Translations under genes and position numbers: made by a program
Source of the DNA: Glandiceps talaboti
Taxonomy: Eukaryota; Hemichordata; Enteropneusta; Spengelidae
NCBI RefSeq assembly: GCF_964340395.1
Contig: NC_135549.1
Location: 16,705,842 to 16,769,841 of the forward strand
Length of the DNA stretch: 64,000 nt
Direction of reading: 5' to 3'
Notes under the pieces: generated by a model
Seen by the model: the letters and a program-made list of their open reading frames with translations, nothing else
Databases searched by the model: none
What the model was told of the DNA's origin: nothing
In this document: one piece after another, positions 34,201 to 48,200 of the stretch
Numbering within the stretch: position 1 is the first letter of the stretch
Layout of the letters: each line of letters begins with the position of its first letter

Positions 34201-37200
34201 TCCATCCCCCTCCAATACCTAGTAAATGTACACTTTGATCACTCAATATTCAAATTTAAAAATGCATTAGTCATTACACTTGAATGAACTCATAACAGTA
34301 CATTATCATAATTATGCAAATGACACTTTTTCTTATTTCTGACTCTAGGACCTTTATGCCTTTTGAGCATGCTCTATCAGTCTTACTAGTTGTCACGACA
34401 ACGCCAGAAGGTCAGCTGAAATTGTGTGACTCATATGAGACAGCAGAAGGTGGACTGATGCTAAGTATGGGATTCAGGTAGGTTTACATAGATACATGTT
34501 CTCACTAAACAAAGTAATATGGGTGTTAAACCATCTTGTACTTTCCGAGTGTCATCTTGGTACAATGAAATATCCTACTCCAAACTGCTTCATTTTATGT
34601 AAAATTAGTACAAAAAACAGCCACCAGACCAAAGACTCTTCCTTCCATGTCTACAAATGGCAAGTACAGAAGATCTTGCAAACATCCATTGGAGAACATT
34701 GTCAAGAAAAGTATCAAATTATCACTAAAATATCACTGCAAATGACAGAATTTAATCAAAAAGCACTAAACTAGACCAAAGACTCCCCCTTCCTGGTCTT
34801 CCTGGTCAAGTATAGAAGATGTCACCAGCCAGACAGTCTATGAGCTTTGATGTGAAAAAATTTAGAGAGGTCACAACAGTATTTTTTTTAAATGTTTGCA
34901 ATTTGCTAATTGAAAACTGTGCATACATTTACATGAAATAGTTCAAGTCATTGATGGTACTGTGTACACTGACTTGATGGCCATGTGTAAACATTCATAA
35001 AATGTTTTACAGACCATGAACTTGTTTGTCAATGAATTGTCAGATTTCATGGTATGCTGATAGGATTTGACAAATGTATGTGTCTGCAAGCACAAAAAAT
35101 GAAAATCAATTAAAAAATAACAAGAACTATGCAAAATATACTCTTCCAGTAATTGCTACTAAAGTTTTAATTTTCAGTCAGAATCTAGAAATCATACAGT
35201 TGTAAACTACAAACCTTTAGATTTCATGAGGAACCAGCTCATCGTTCTGTTTTTTCTTCTCTGTCTTTCAGGATCTTGTTGAATGCCATCATGACTACAT
35301 ACCAAACGAAAGTTAAAATTCTGTGTTTGAGGGTATTATACAACTGTCTCTGTCATACACTGCTTGTGGTATGTAAACAAAGTCTCTGTAGAAATATCCA
35401 TATTTTATGTATCATATTTCAGTTACCCACCTTGCAGTTAGTTTTTGAAAGAAGTGTGACAAGAGGATGTTCCAAATTAGGACAAATAGGGCTATTTAAG
35501 AATCCACCTGAAGCTGTCAAAAACATGTGGCTAAAATAACGCCATGGATTCCTAAAAATTACCTGATTAGAAACGAAGTTAGCAGATTTTTTTGACCAGT
35601 GGAGAATGTCGGACAGTAACATTTGCAGTGAAACACTGCAAAATCATTATATTTTTGAAGGAGGCTATAGTACTCAACTATCATGGCCATGCTTCTGAAT
35701 AGCACTCCAAGTGGCCAAACTATGCAATCTTTTGTTTTTCTGGAAACCAGCATATGGTGTAATTTGTAGTTGACTATTTTAGTGTTCACACATTATACAT
35801 TATTGATACACTAAAATATTATGCATTATTGATATACTAAAATGTGTTTTTGTTTATATCAAAAGACGACATAAAGAGTGTGATTTATATATTTTGAATG
35901 AAGGACATTGTAAATAGAATAAGTTTGGTATTTTTGATCTCATATATTGTATTTCTTGATGAGGTTTTAACATAGCATGCACCATGGAAATCAACTGTCT
36001 AAACTTCCTTCTCTTACTTTGTTTAAGAAAACTCAAACCCATTCTCAGTTCAGGGATTATTTTTTTCAAAATAGAGATTAAAAGTACAAGTACATTGCAT
36101 ATCAAAATTACAATGTAAGCCATTTTAGTATCCAATATGGCCGCTGATTACTGTGTTCACTCTATAGGAAAATTAAAAGATTGACAGAGAACATCTTTTA
36201 TTTCAAATCAACCAGGAACAAACTTTCATATGGTGAAGTTTTGAGAGATTTTAAGATTCAGGGAAATTGGTCTCCATGGTGCATTCTATCTTAATAATCT
36301 ATGCAACTCCTGATCCCAGTGTTTGATACCAAATGTCAGAATTTCTTGGTAGCTCATAGTTTATATCAATGCTTAACCATCTATTCATATTTTACACATA
36401 TTTTATATGTGAGATTGGACAAATATTAATTTTCGACGTCTCCTATTTCTTGTAAATTCAGGAAAACTATCCTCAGCTACAGTCAAGAAATAGACAGAGT
36501 AATGAACAGAAGAAACATCTAAGAAAGATGCAAGACAACGTACAACTGGCTGGTGCAGTAAATGTAAGAATTTAATATGTAATTTGCAACACACAGAAAG
36601 AATTTCATGTCAGTTTCTAGCACAGAAATTTTTTTATGTCAGTTTCTAATGCACACATTTGCAGTTATACATTCAACCACCATCTTCATCTGAGCTGCTC
36701 TGTATGTGTATTTCAGTCTAGTGCTATCCTTGATTGACTATGTTGGTATCCAGACTAGTGTGCTTTATAGATGATAGATAGTTATAATAATAATAATAAT
36801 AATCTTTATTTATACTTGATAGTTCTTTAAGCATATAAACACTTGTCTCCCAAGAAGTCCAGTGAGGGCCATCCCTCACGGGTTCAGTATTAATGCAGGA
36901 GGAAACTGCATTGTTCGGTAGAGTCAAATTGAACGACACTTCTTTCTTACAGCGTGGTAAATTTAATCAAACCCTGAATGGGGTTTGAACCCCGACAGCA
37001 GTGGTAAGAGGCAAGTGGTTTAACCACTCGGCCACCGACAACCCTTTGTGATACATGTTTGTGATACATGTTAATTCCTTTTGTGTTGTTTATATGTACA
37101 GGTGTTGGTCAACCTCCTTACAATTGAAACACCTAGAAATGAAGCCGACCAAATCCGATCTCTTGTCATACAGTGTCTGTATGGTCTAGCACTAAAACCT

Positions 37201-40200
37201 GAAGTTGCACAGATTATCGGTAAATTACCTCTGATAACTGACGGAGAGTTGAAAGGTCAGTTGATTTTATGAAGGGTACAATCAACAGTAATGATTCGTT
37301 CAGAAGCAACTGTGGTTTCTTTTGTTTATCTAGACCTAAAATTCATATATGTCAACAGAGCAAACACCACGCTTAGCTTGCCTGTGCTGTATTTAGGTTA
37401 TGAATGTAAAGCAGTCATGGGGGTAACAGAGACTATCAGAGTGCCATCCGTGACAGCTGTTACTCTACTTTTAATATAATCTATAAAGTTATGACATTGA
37501 TTAGCTGTATAATTCTAACATGGTTGAAAATCTTCTATAAAAACTAACAGTTCTGTTTCAGAAATAGATTACAAAACAGGACAGATGAATAGCTCTCAAT
37601 GCTTTTTATGCTAAATTACATGAAATTGTTATTATATTATTAGCCTAGTAGAACTCATTGTTATTTATACTCAGTGTGGGAAATATTCAAGTTTATAAAA
37701 TTATATCTTCATACCATAAAAAAAATTTCCCAAAGGGCCTTCAAAATTGTTTGTATTTAATCTGTTTATAATTTTGCATTGAAATTAAAAGATATATATC
37801 AAGTTCATAAACAAAGTGTATCAAATCCACATTTTGTATCATAATTTATGTAAAATTTCATATTTTTATTTTCTATTTCCACAGAACTAACAAGAATACC
37901 AATAAGTGATGAAAGAAAAGATGAACATCGAATGTTTTGTAGATTTGCTACTAAACTTATCGGTAAGATTTCTCTGTTATCATCGGTAAGATTTCAAGAT
38001 AAAAGTGAGTAAGATTTCAAGAAAAACTTGAAACACAAGTAGAACTTATAATAATTATTATATATGTACCAGAGATTACTTGCACTGGTGTGTGTACATA
38101 CTAGACTAGTATGTGCGTGCAGCAGTGCAAGTAATCTATGGAACATTTGTGGTATTTGCACTGCTGTGCAATCACTGAAAATATTATTGCATACCAGAAT
38201 GCAAATGATATGCAAATGAGGACACGATCATTCATTCTACACAAAATCGCATGATCGCATAGTGTCATTTTTACAGAAGTGTGTTGTTTCAGATAAACAT
38301 ATGTAATAACAGAACCCCATGCCACATGAGTGCCAGTGTGGGTACTCAGGGGTATTTGCACTCATGCTTGCAGTGTTTTTCTGCTCCACTTTCACTTGCT
38401 ATGCTCATGAAAGTACTGCCACAGAGAACACTGCAAGCAATCGTGCAAAAACCCTGAGTACGCTACACTTGCACTCACGCATCAAGGAATTCTGTCATAG
38501 TAGTAGGACTTGTAGACAATCTTTAAACTCATTGGTAAGATTTCTAGGTAATGTTTAATCTCGTAACAAGACCTCAGATCTGCACTTGTAAGGTTGCAAT
38601 CAAAAGTCGAGGATGATGATACCACTAGTAGGAAGACCTCAATAATCTTTGGCACTATTTGACCTGTGGTCACTTTTAAAAGTTAGCTGAACTGCACGAG
38701 GATCTAGCTACTAGACAAGATCAACTTTGACTTCTTGGCACGTCTAACATTAATTTCAGATACTATAATTATTGGACATATTTTTGTCAATATAGCTTGA
38801 AATCTTTTCTAATGTTGTAATAGAGATATTGTGTCCCATTTTCTTTCAGACAAAGTGACTTACAAAGAAGAGAAGAAAAGAGTAAAAGCAGCAGCTGAGA
38901 TAAATTATTCAGAAACTGAATTGATGCACCTGATACATGATCATTTACTGTCTAAAGGTAAAAGATAGGTAGAGAGGGTTACATACTCTCAGTTTTCATA
39001 CGTTTAGGTCAAAGTGACTGTATAACAAGTATGCTATTATCCCATGTTTTGTACCACACACAAGACAAGTTGAACATGTTAAAACAAACAATATGGGATT
39101 TATACCCAAGTTGTTCTATGTCAAAACAACTAGTGATGCTGAAAGTATGAAGTAATTGTTCAGAGTTGTTATAACTTTTCCTGATAATTGAGGAGGTGTA
39201 ATTATATAATTCTCCAATATTTTTCGTCATTCAGCCTGAACATACTATTTATTGTTGTGACCTAAGGGTTTTGTCACTTCTCATTCTCGACTCATAGTAA
39301 CAAGGCCCCTTAGGTCACATTTTATTTTTCTTAGCTGACCGATGAAAAATATTTTAAAATAATATCCAATTGTACATAGTATTGCCAAGAGGTGAAATAT
39401 GTAGAAGATGCAATATCATTTTAAATGTTTTGTGTGGCTTCCAGGGAATTTATATTTAGGTCAAAGTCAATGCCATGATTGGGGGCATATGTCAACACAA
39501 TCTTGTGCTGTAAGAAGTTTATTATTTCAGATAAAAGAATTTGAGATCAAAATGTGGAACGTAATCCTACCAACATTACAAATATATATTTTCATTGATT
39601 AACCGGTTGATGATAAATACTTTAAGAAAACCAGCTTTTTGTAAGCTAGTGAACAAAATCCAGTGACCACCAGATTATTTTGTCACATGGAAACCGTACC
39701 TTTCCAGACACTTTACATATATTTTGATCAAATTCTGTGTTTATAACAGGTCTAAGTGAGACTGCCCGGATTCTGAATTGCGAGACTGAAATCCCGAAGA
39801 CTCCACTTTTAAGAAAGGAAAGTTGGTCATCGTCAGTGCCATTTGGACTTCTCAGATCTAAAACAGTACCGGCTATTTCATCAGCGGTGCCTTCTCTAAA
39901 ACCACAACTCAGTACTAGAAATGTACAAATGAACAAATCACCACTCAAGAGAAAGGTTTGTTGTCATGAACATTTAATTTAAGTTGTCTGATTTAAGAGG
40001 CGAGATCAATAGTTCATTGTAGGATAAAAAACACTAAATTCTTCTCTTTTTTTGGGGGGGGGGGGGTGAACCATTTCTAGTTCTCATCAGACAAAAAAAA
40101 AATTCTTTTAATAGAATCTGTTTTGTACCCCTATAAAATACAACTATTTCTAAAATATGTCAATTGAAGAAATGGAAGAATTGTTCACTTAGGTAAATTC

Positions 40201-40679
40201 ATGGCACTAAAATGCATTGAAGTGTCAAAGAAGAGCTGTTTTAATTTTTTCTCACTACATACTGGCTTTTGTATTCAACATTACATATTACTGTATACTG
40301 ATTTGAAATTGATTGTGCTGTCTGGAACATTTTTTCAATTTTGACCAATTATTAAAATAGTTAAAAAGGGTCTTAGGGTCTGAACCCTAACTAAAAGAAT
40401 CAAATTTTCCATCCTACATTGAACTATTGATCCCGCCTCTCATGAGTCACCAGAAAAAATCACAAGATACTAAGAAATTTCACTATCTTGTAATTCATTA
40501 TATTATGTTATTACATGTCACCCTAATGAATATACTACTACTAAGACAACGACGATGACGCCGACGACTACTACGACTACTACGACTACTACTACTACTA
40601 CTACTACGACTACTACTACTACTAGTAACTACTACTACTACGACTACTACGACTACTACGACTACTACAACTACTACAG

Positions 40680-40737
<58 letters not shown>

Positions 40738-40746
40738 CACTACTAT

Positions 40747-40806
<60 letters not shown>

Positions 40807-42250
40807 CACTACCACTACTACTACCACTACCATTTCTCTAGTTGAGTGTAAGGAAAACATTATCCAGAAGAACCTCTACAATAACAAGTGGGTCATCCTA
40901 CCAGCTGGACATGGCTACACTTCGTAGACAAGTTTCCCAAATCTCTACCACAACAGCGCCCTCACTTGACTCCATTGTGAAACAGTACCTCAGAAATCAA
41001 CATGTGAAATGTACCAACCCAGTGGCAGTCTGTCCGACATTCAAACTCAGAAGGTATGTCTTAAGCATTGTCGTAAACCACAGCCTCTTTTACAGCACCA
41101 TCTAAGACGTCAATTTTACAGTGTTGTGGAAGAAATATCAGCTCTAGTTTGCGAGAATGGTATAAAGTGGAATGATGCCATTTCAAGGGATTTGATTTTC
41201 AAGGAAGAGACTTGTTTTCAGTTTTGCTAGATTTTCACTTTCACTGCTTTGCTAATTTATTTTATTTATATAATTATAATTTAGATCATTAGTGTAAATA
41301 GCTTTTATCCCCTATTGTCATGAGGCTGGACGCTGAACAGAAAAACAGATGTAGTTGAAACAGAAGTACCAGGTTCTTGGCCCTTTGCCTGTGTTAGGGT
41401 GCTAATGCAGCTCAGTAAAGTACTCAAAAATTTGTACCACATCAGATGAGATATAAGTTAGTCTTACATTAATTTCAGATGGATTTTTCTATGAACACAA
41501 ACGAAATAGTAGTTTAAGTAGTAGAGAAATTACATATGATAGACTTTGGTTTTGTATCTGGTACTGTTGATTTGACACCTAAAAAGTTGCATTAATTTCA
41601 TTTTGTCAACTAATTTTCACTACCACAGTTTACAAAGACTCTGCACCAGTATAATTGCTTTGCTGATTAAAAATTAAGTTACTGTTATTTGGGTGATAAC
41701 ACACTCTTCCTTTGTCAAAGACATTCTGACACTATCGTATTCCCATATCTCCATGTACTCTTTGCTCCCTACAGGGTCCACAGTTGTCCAGACAGTGCCA
41801 AACAGATACACAAGGCTGCATCTATAAATAACATAATATCTAGAACTACCAGAAAGCAGGTAATGACGAGAAATTATCTTGTAATTTTACCAGATTATTC
41901 CATGTATTGATAACTTGGTAACTCTTAAGTATAGTTAGCAATCATGCACGTAATGGTAAACTTTGATGGCGATAGAGTGAAGAGAATACTGAATCATATT
42001 CATAAAGTTTATTTGCATCTTTCAGGTTGGAGGTCTACCAGATGAAGGTTGTACCAGACAACAAGACAGACACTTTAAATATAGCAGGTATGTATCTGAA
42101 AGATTTTTGAGTTCATCACTCACTGTTGAAGGATATCATGATGCATCTGTTTGCAAGGGCTTTCTCTAACTTTTTACAATAATCTACTATTTTTCCTGTT
42201 CAGTGCCATAGAGCATTTAGTGGTATTGGATTTTGATGCTATACATATTC

Positions 42251-42281
<31 letters not shown>

Positions 42282-42285
42282 CGAC

Positions 42286-42361
<76 letters not shown>

Positions 42362-45262
42362 AAAGTTACAGTAAGATCGATTTTAACTATCAAAAGATGT
42401 CTATAGACGTATCGTTTCCTGTGAAATGAACCTCAGAAATAAACTTTTTAATCTTTGGCTGTTACTTTGTTCACGAAAACTCCACCTTATTCTCAGTTAA
42501 AATCAAGAAAAACAATGAAGGGTCACCACACAAATATTTTAACTAGAGATCAAAATTTTATCAAAATTTAAGCCATTTTAGAATCCAATATAGCCGTAGA
42601 ATCCAATATGGCCATAGAATCCAATATGGCCGTAGAATCCAATATGGCTGCTGAATGCTAAAGACTGTCAATTTCCTTGAAAACAATACACTGGCTCCCC
42701 AAATTTCCATTATTTCAAAATGACCAAAAGCAAGCTACCATATGGCAAAGTTTGGAGAGATTTGAAGAACTTTGATTTTCCAGGAAATTGGTCCCCTAAT
42801 AAGCACTTTCTACCTTCACTTATAACATGATATAATGCAGTGTGGTGATATCTTACATTTATTTTCCTTTAATGATATAACTATGATCTATACAACAGGT
42901 TTTATCCAGTTAAGACATGCCAGGATCCTTCTGTCGCCTTCTCATCATGTCAATTCCTGAAACATCCAGTAAGTTATCATATCTATACTTGTCGCATCAG
43001 ATTGTCAAAATTTAACTTCGCTAACTCTTGCCTCAGATTTAGTTGGCCAGATGATAGTATAGATCTGTTAACAGGGCAAAAGCTGTTATTTGGTAATCTT
43101 TAGACTTCATGTGCAGAGACCATCCAGGTTTCATTTGTGTAACAGAGAAAATTTCAGCTGTGACTAAGGGCCTGAATAAGTGATTTCTAATTCCATGTTT
43201 CATGAAATTAACATTCTGAATGTTTTAACTTGACAGATGCAAAATGATCTTCTTGCATGTGGTGACGATAATGGACAACTACACTTTTATGATATCTTTG
43301 GAGACAAAGTGAGTTTATCTTTAACCTTGAACTTTATGTCTTTCTCCTTGGTATATGACAAAATGATTCCTTTGATCAAAGTCACATGTTCATCCGTCTG
43401 TGATGCATGACAAGAAACTAGATGTAAACTTAATGCCTAATTCTGAAATGAAAGATAAGCAAGACTTTTAACTCTTGTTCCTACATGCATTGTCTGTACA
43501 TGAAATTGCCAATGTAATGAAAAGTGAAGGAATAAAGACAGCACCCTCTGTTGATATAATTTGAAAATAAATAAAAAATAAAATTTCAAATTCATTGAAT
43601 AACTGCCTAATGCATAAGCAATATGTGAATAGAGTTAATTATTTCTTAGTAAGTATGAGATATAACTCTTAATACTAGTATACTATACAATTATTTATTT
43701 GCTCTTGTCAGTCAAAATTAGTCATAAAAAGTTACTGTATTACATTCACTGTTATTGTACTCACAGTATCTTGTTATCTTTTCAGGAAATCAAATCGACA
43801 TCACTGGATTCTTCAGTACCTATTAAACTGATTAAGCAATCTATGGTAAGTATTCTTGTATAGTATAACCATAGAGAGTCCCCCCCCCCTCCACCCTCAT
43901 TTGTGTGCTCTGTACTTCCAACTTGCTGTGCCAAGTGTTATTAATCCAATTCAGTTGTTTACTTTCCCTGTTTGTTTCAAGTTTCATTCCTCAAGTCAAT
44001 GCTTGCCTGATGCTGATTGTAATGTCATATACTATCTTGTTTCAGATAGGAATGTTGGATACTTGCCAGATAAATTTAACTTATAACACATCATTTTCAT
44101 CCAGCATACAGTGATAGACTTAACCATATCATGTGGTATGGACTTAAGTGACCCCTAGTGACCTCAATTTGCATACAGTGGCAATATTCATTTTCTATTT
44201 TCCTTAGGGTACTATCACAGTAGCACAAGAGTCCTACCAGTGATGTAAACCCTGTTTGAAAATGTCATGAGATGTTATTGTCTCTTGACTATTGCAAGAT
44301 ATTTTAAGCCATGAAAACAAAGGTGGCAGTTTGATTGTGGGAAATTTACCCAAGCACTGAAATGATACATTGTAAACTGATCCAGTTGTCATGGTAACAG
44401 TAACTATACATTTTACCATGGTTTGGATCATGTCGTCATTTTTTCTCTTCCATCTCCTTCTGTAGAGTGGAAAGTTGGTGATAACAAGTGGACAGACTGG
44501 GTCCAAACTTTGGACGATGGGAAAGAACTACAGTATGAAGTAAGTTGATGCCAAGATACTACAATTCTCTGAACTGACTGAGAAACATGACTTTATGAGT
44601 GTTCAAGGCAAATTGTAGACCACAGAGTGCTATATCCATGCTAATAAGTTGTAACTATGTGATAAGGACCCATAATGCTCAGAAATATCACAGAAAAAAA
44701 CCAGTAGCAGTTTTTTGTCTCTTCTGTGATATATTTTTTGCAGATAGAAAATTACAAGCATTTGCACGAAATGGTTCAATCAATAGGCTAAATTATATAA
44801 ACTTTCAACTTGTCGTACACTGACTTGATAGCAGGCCATCAATTCATTTGACCAGCCACAAGAATGAGGACTTTCTAGATATGGAAATTAACAGATATGC
44901 TGTCTGTGACTTAACATGTATACACTCATAAAATCATAATGTCTTTTCTCTCATCTTGCAGATTAAAACGACAGTTTGATGATATCGTCACAATGTCTTT
45001 CAGTAATTTAGCAGATGATAAGATGGTTGGTGTAAACTATAAAGATGATACAGCTAGAGTGAGTCCTTTAAATTTCTATTTAATAAAAATATGAACTGTC
45101 AAAATCATACACAGACCAACATGTCCTTTCCTACATACATGTACATAGTTACACAGTATACACTCACATAATACATGGAAAGATGGAAGGACATACAGAC
45201 AGACAGACAGACAGACACACACACACATACACACACATACACATACACATACATACATACAA

Positions 45263-45293
<31 letters not shown>

Positions 45294-48200
45294 CATACAT
45301 ACATACATACATACATACATACATACATACATACATACATACACACATACATACATACATACATACATACAAAACATATACACATATACATACTGGTGCA
45401 AGCATTAATTCTTGCTATATATATGTATGTAACATTTCTTATTCATGCATTGATCATTGATTGTAAAATATTCTACTGTAACAAATCATTGCTGTTGTCT
45501 TGAATGTACATGACACTAGTAACTCTAGACTTGTTTTGTCTTTCAGGTGTACAATACAAAGACTGGTAAACAAGTGGTAAGATTGTACGATGCTCATCGA
45601 CAAAATTCTTGTATGGCTCACTTTGCTTCTTTTGATCCCATGGATACCATGGTGCTTGCCGATGGACTATTATGGGATATAAGATCAGCTACACTTGTTC
45701 ACAAGTTTGACCAGTTTGAAGATTCTGTCTATACTGGTTTGATACATCCATCTGGACTTCAATTCGTCATCAATAATAAAATTGTATCCTTATAAATTTC
45801 TACAAATTTTGTGCAGTCATGGTCAGGTTCAGATTAACTCTTAATTTCATTTATTGATCAGTACAATTAAGATAACAGAAACCATTGTTTTTTCATTTTC
45901 TATTTTCCTGACTTGAAATTAGTTTGATGAGAGTTCTGATTTGATAAATCATTTGCTTGACTGTTTGTTTGTTTGCTTTGTTTGTATATATGTTTGTTTT
46001 TATGAATGTGATAGTTTCTTGAGCCCAAATAATTGTAATGTAAAATGTAAAAAGGCCAGTAGTCTGTTTGTTAAGAATTTCCATGTCATACTCTTGTAGT
46101 GTATAATATGTAGAAAATGTACTAAGAGAGTTTGTCTTTATTTACCTATTTGAAAGAGTTATGAAAAATATTGCTTTAAAGTTTGAAGCAACTTGATGTA
46201 CTTGACCTGTGATAGTCTGTAAAGACATGTCATAGATTAGGGCGCCCTCATTGGTGAGAAGGGGTAAGGCCAATGAGGGCAGATGACGTGACATATCTTA
46301 CTGTCCAGGTAGTTGATAGCCAAACTTGGTACTTTTGTGGTCCATTGTCAGGATTTTTAAAAAATTGGCCAGCTGTATGGTATTGCAAATGTTCTGAAAA
46401 TACTAGTATATCAATTTAACAGTCTGTCAGTAGAAATGATTTTATTACAAAAATCAAATCTTGTCAAATGATTCATTGATTTATATACTAGTATTTCCTT
46501 AACTGTATATTGATCAAAGTGGGATGCCAGAACCTTCAAACTTTTCAAAGTGGTACCAGATTTAGAACCCTGTGGTTTTATTATGAAGTTCTCACATGAC
46601 GGTGACACTCTCATATCAGGTATGTTAATACATTGCCAAGCATTACTTTATTCAATTTCAACCCATCTGTATAAGTGGGGACCTGATAGGATAGGTGAAT
46701 ACTTTAATCCTATGCGCTTACAGAGGTTGCAATGTATTGTATGCTCCCTAGGTAGTTGACGAAGAATAAAAGGTTGGTTACTGAGTGTCGCAATGGGTCT
46801 ATGCCGGGATAATGATTTGTACATGAAAAAAGTGCTTTGAGCAGAGTGTGCAAAAGTACTATATAAAAACTAATATTATTGTTATTATTATTTATTTGTA
46901 TTGCTATCCAAGTTATAGTATTATCTCTGTCTTTAGTACACATTTTATTTGCCTCCACTTTCTGTTTGCACTTCAATACTATCTAAATATCCAACCAGGA
47001 TTATCATCACACAGGTGCAATGCCCTACTTTGCAGTATTTGTAACAATTATGGTTTGACGTACACTGTTCCTTTCGCTGAAAACATATTAGCTTCTTTCT
47101 GTTAATACACAAATAATTATGTCTTACTTGTTGTGTCTAATGCATTCCAGGTACTTCACCATATTTAGAGAAACAGAAGTCTTCATTTATTAGGACCTTT
47201 GATGCAAGAACATATCAAACAATATGTAAGTATGAATAACAATTTATTTATCAAACATTTCACTGACATTGGGTCTAATCATAGTAGACCCTCCACTAAT
47301 GGAGGGCGTATGGTCTAATCAGTTCTTGTATTGTACAGTTTAGTGTATATCAGTAACCCCCAAATGGCAAAGGGGGGGGGGGGAGGCTATAGGAATGACC
47401 ATGTCTGTCCATTTATCTCTCCATCCATGTGTGCAATCATGGACAACCATGTCTTACACCCACAAATCATGTAGTGTATTTGGGTCAATTAACATCACTT
47501 TATGTTATGAGTAGACATTGTTATAAATGATATTATGAACTTGATAGTTAACATATAGGACCATATTTCAGACTGCAATACAACAACATAAATATTGTTG
47601 TGTTGGGGGCTATGTCTTTGAACACAGAAGACTTGTTTTATTTAGAGTCGTATACATTTAGGAAATGAGAGACAGGAATGAACAACAAACTAGAACAGAT
47701 ATTACTGAGTTCATAGGCTGTGTTGAGAGATAACACTACTTACAGGTTGACCAGCCTAAATGGCGTTTTTGTTTGTAATATCAGCGTATTGAAATTTGTT
47801 ATTCATTTACATTTTCAGTTACAATGGACATGAACTGGAAAATGCAACAGCTGACCATTGATGCCAAAGACCAGAAACTGGCTGTACTAGTAAGTTTTCT
47901 ATTTCAGAAGTAAAAATAGTCTAGTAAAATCATTTTTTCCTACTAACTCACCTGCTAAAAGTTACAGTTTCAACCTCGTTTCAGTTATTATACTATAATA
48001 ATATTAATAAACTTTATTTAGACTCAAAAGCCTCATAGGTAAAAGCCTTCTTTTTGTGACGGTTGAGTACATTTACAGCAGACATAAAAATGAACAATAA
48101 CAATAAAATAGCAGAAAATGAAATTACATACAATTGCAAAATGTTTAATTACGATACCAAAAACTACAACAGACCAAAATACACAAACAGCAAAAGACAA

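Larger units (their letters stand above)
42899..47889 (+). other. DCAF1: Copy B WD40 domain with two WDxR boxes (exons 21-29)
   Basis: Exon 26 holds LLWDIRSATLVHKFDQF (WDIR at about residues 1167-1170) and exon 27 begins WDARTFKLFKVVPDLEP (WDAR at about 1204-1207). Both DDB1-contact boxes are therefore kept. Exons 22 and 24 hold further blades (LLACGDDNGQLHFYD; KLVITSGQTGSKLW). Confidence 0.88.

Noticed and set aside
33605-34222. 205-codon ORF extending copy B exon 10 into a Pro-rich tail
   Set aside because: The exon ends at 33750 at a GT donor in phase with exon 11; the rest is the polypyrimidine repeat.
36985-37044. Possible tRNA gene (class II-like) on the minus strand
   Set aside because: A- and B-boxes are present but no acceptor stem is formed and a SINE body with (ATT)n tail follows.
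40498-40860. Poly-Val / poly-Tyr / poly-Thr ORFs
   Set aside because: Translation of the (ACT)n array.
45076-45503. Overlapping ORFs of Cys/Tyr/Val and His/Thr/Ile
   Set aside because: Translation of (ATAC)n and (AC)n repeats.
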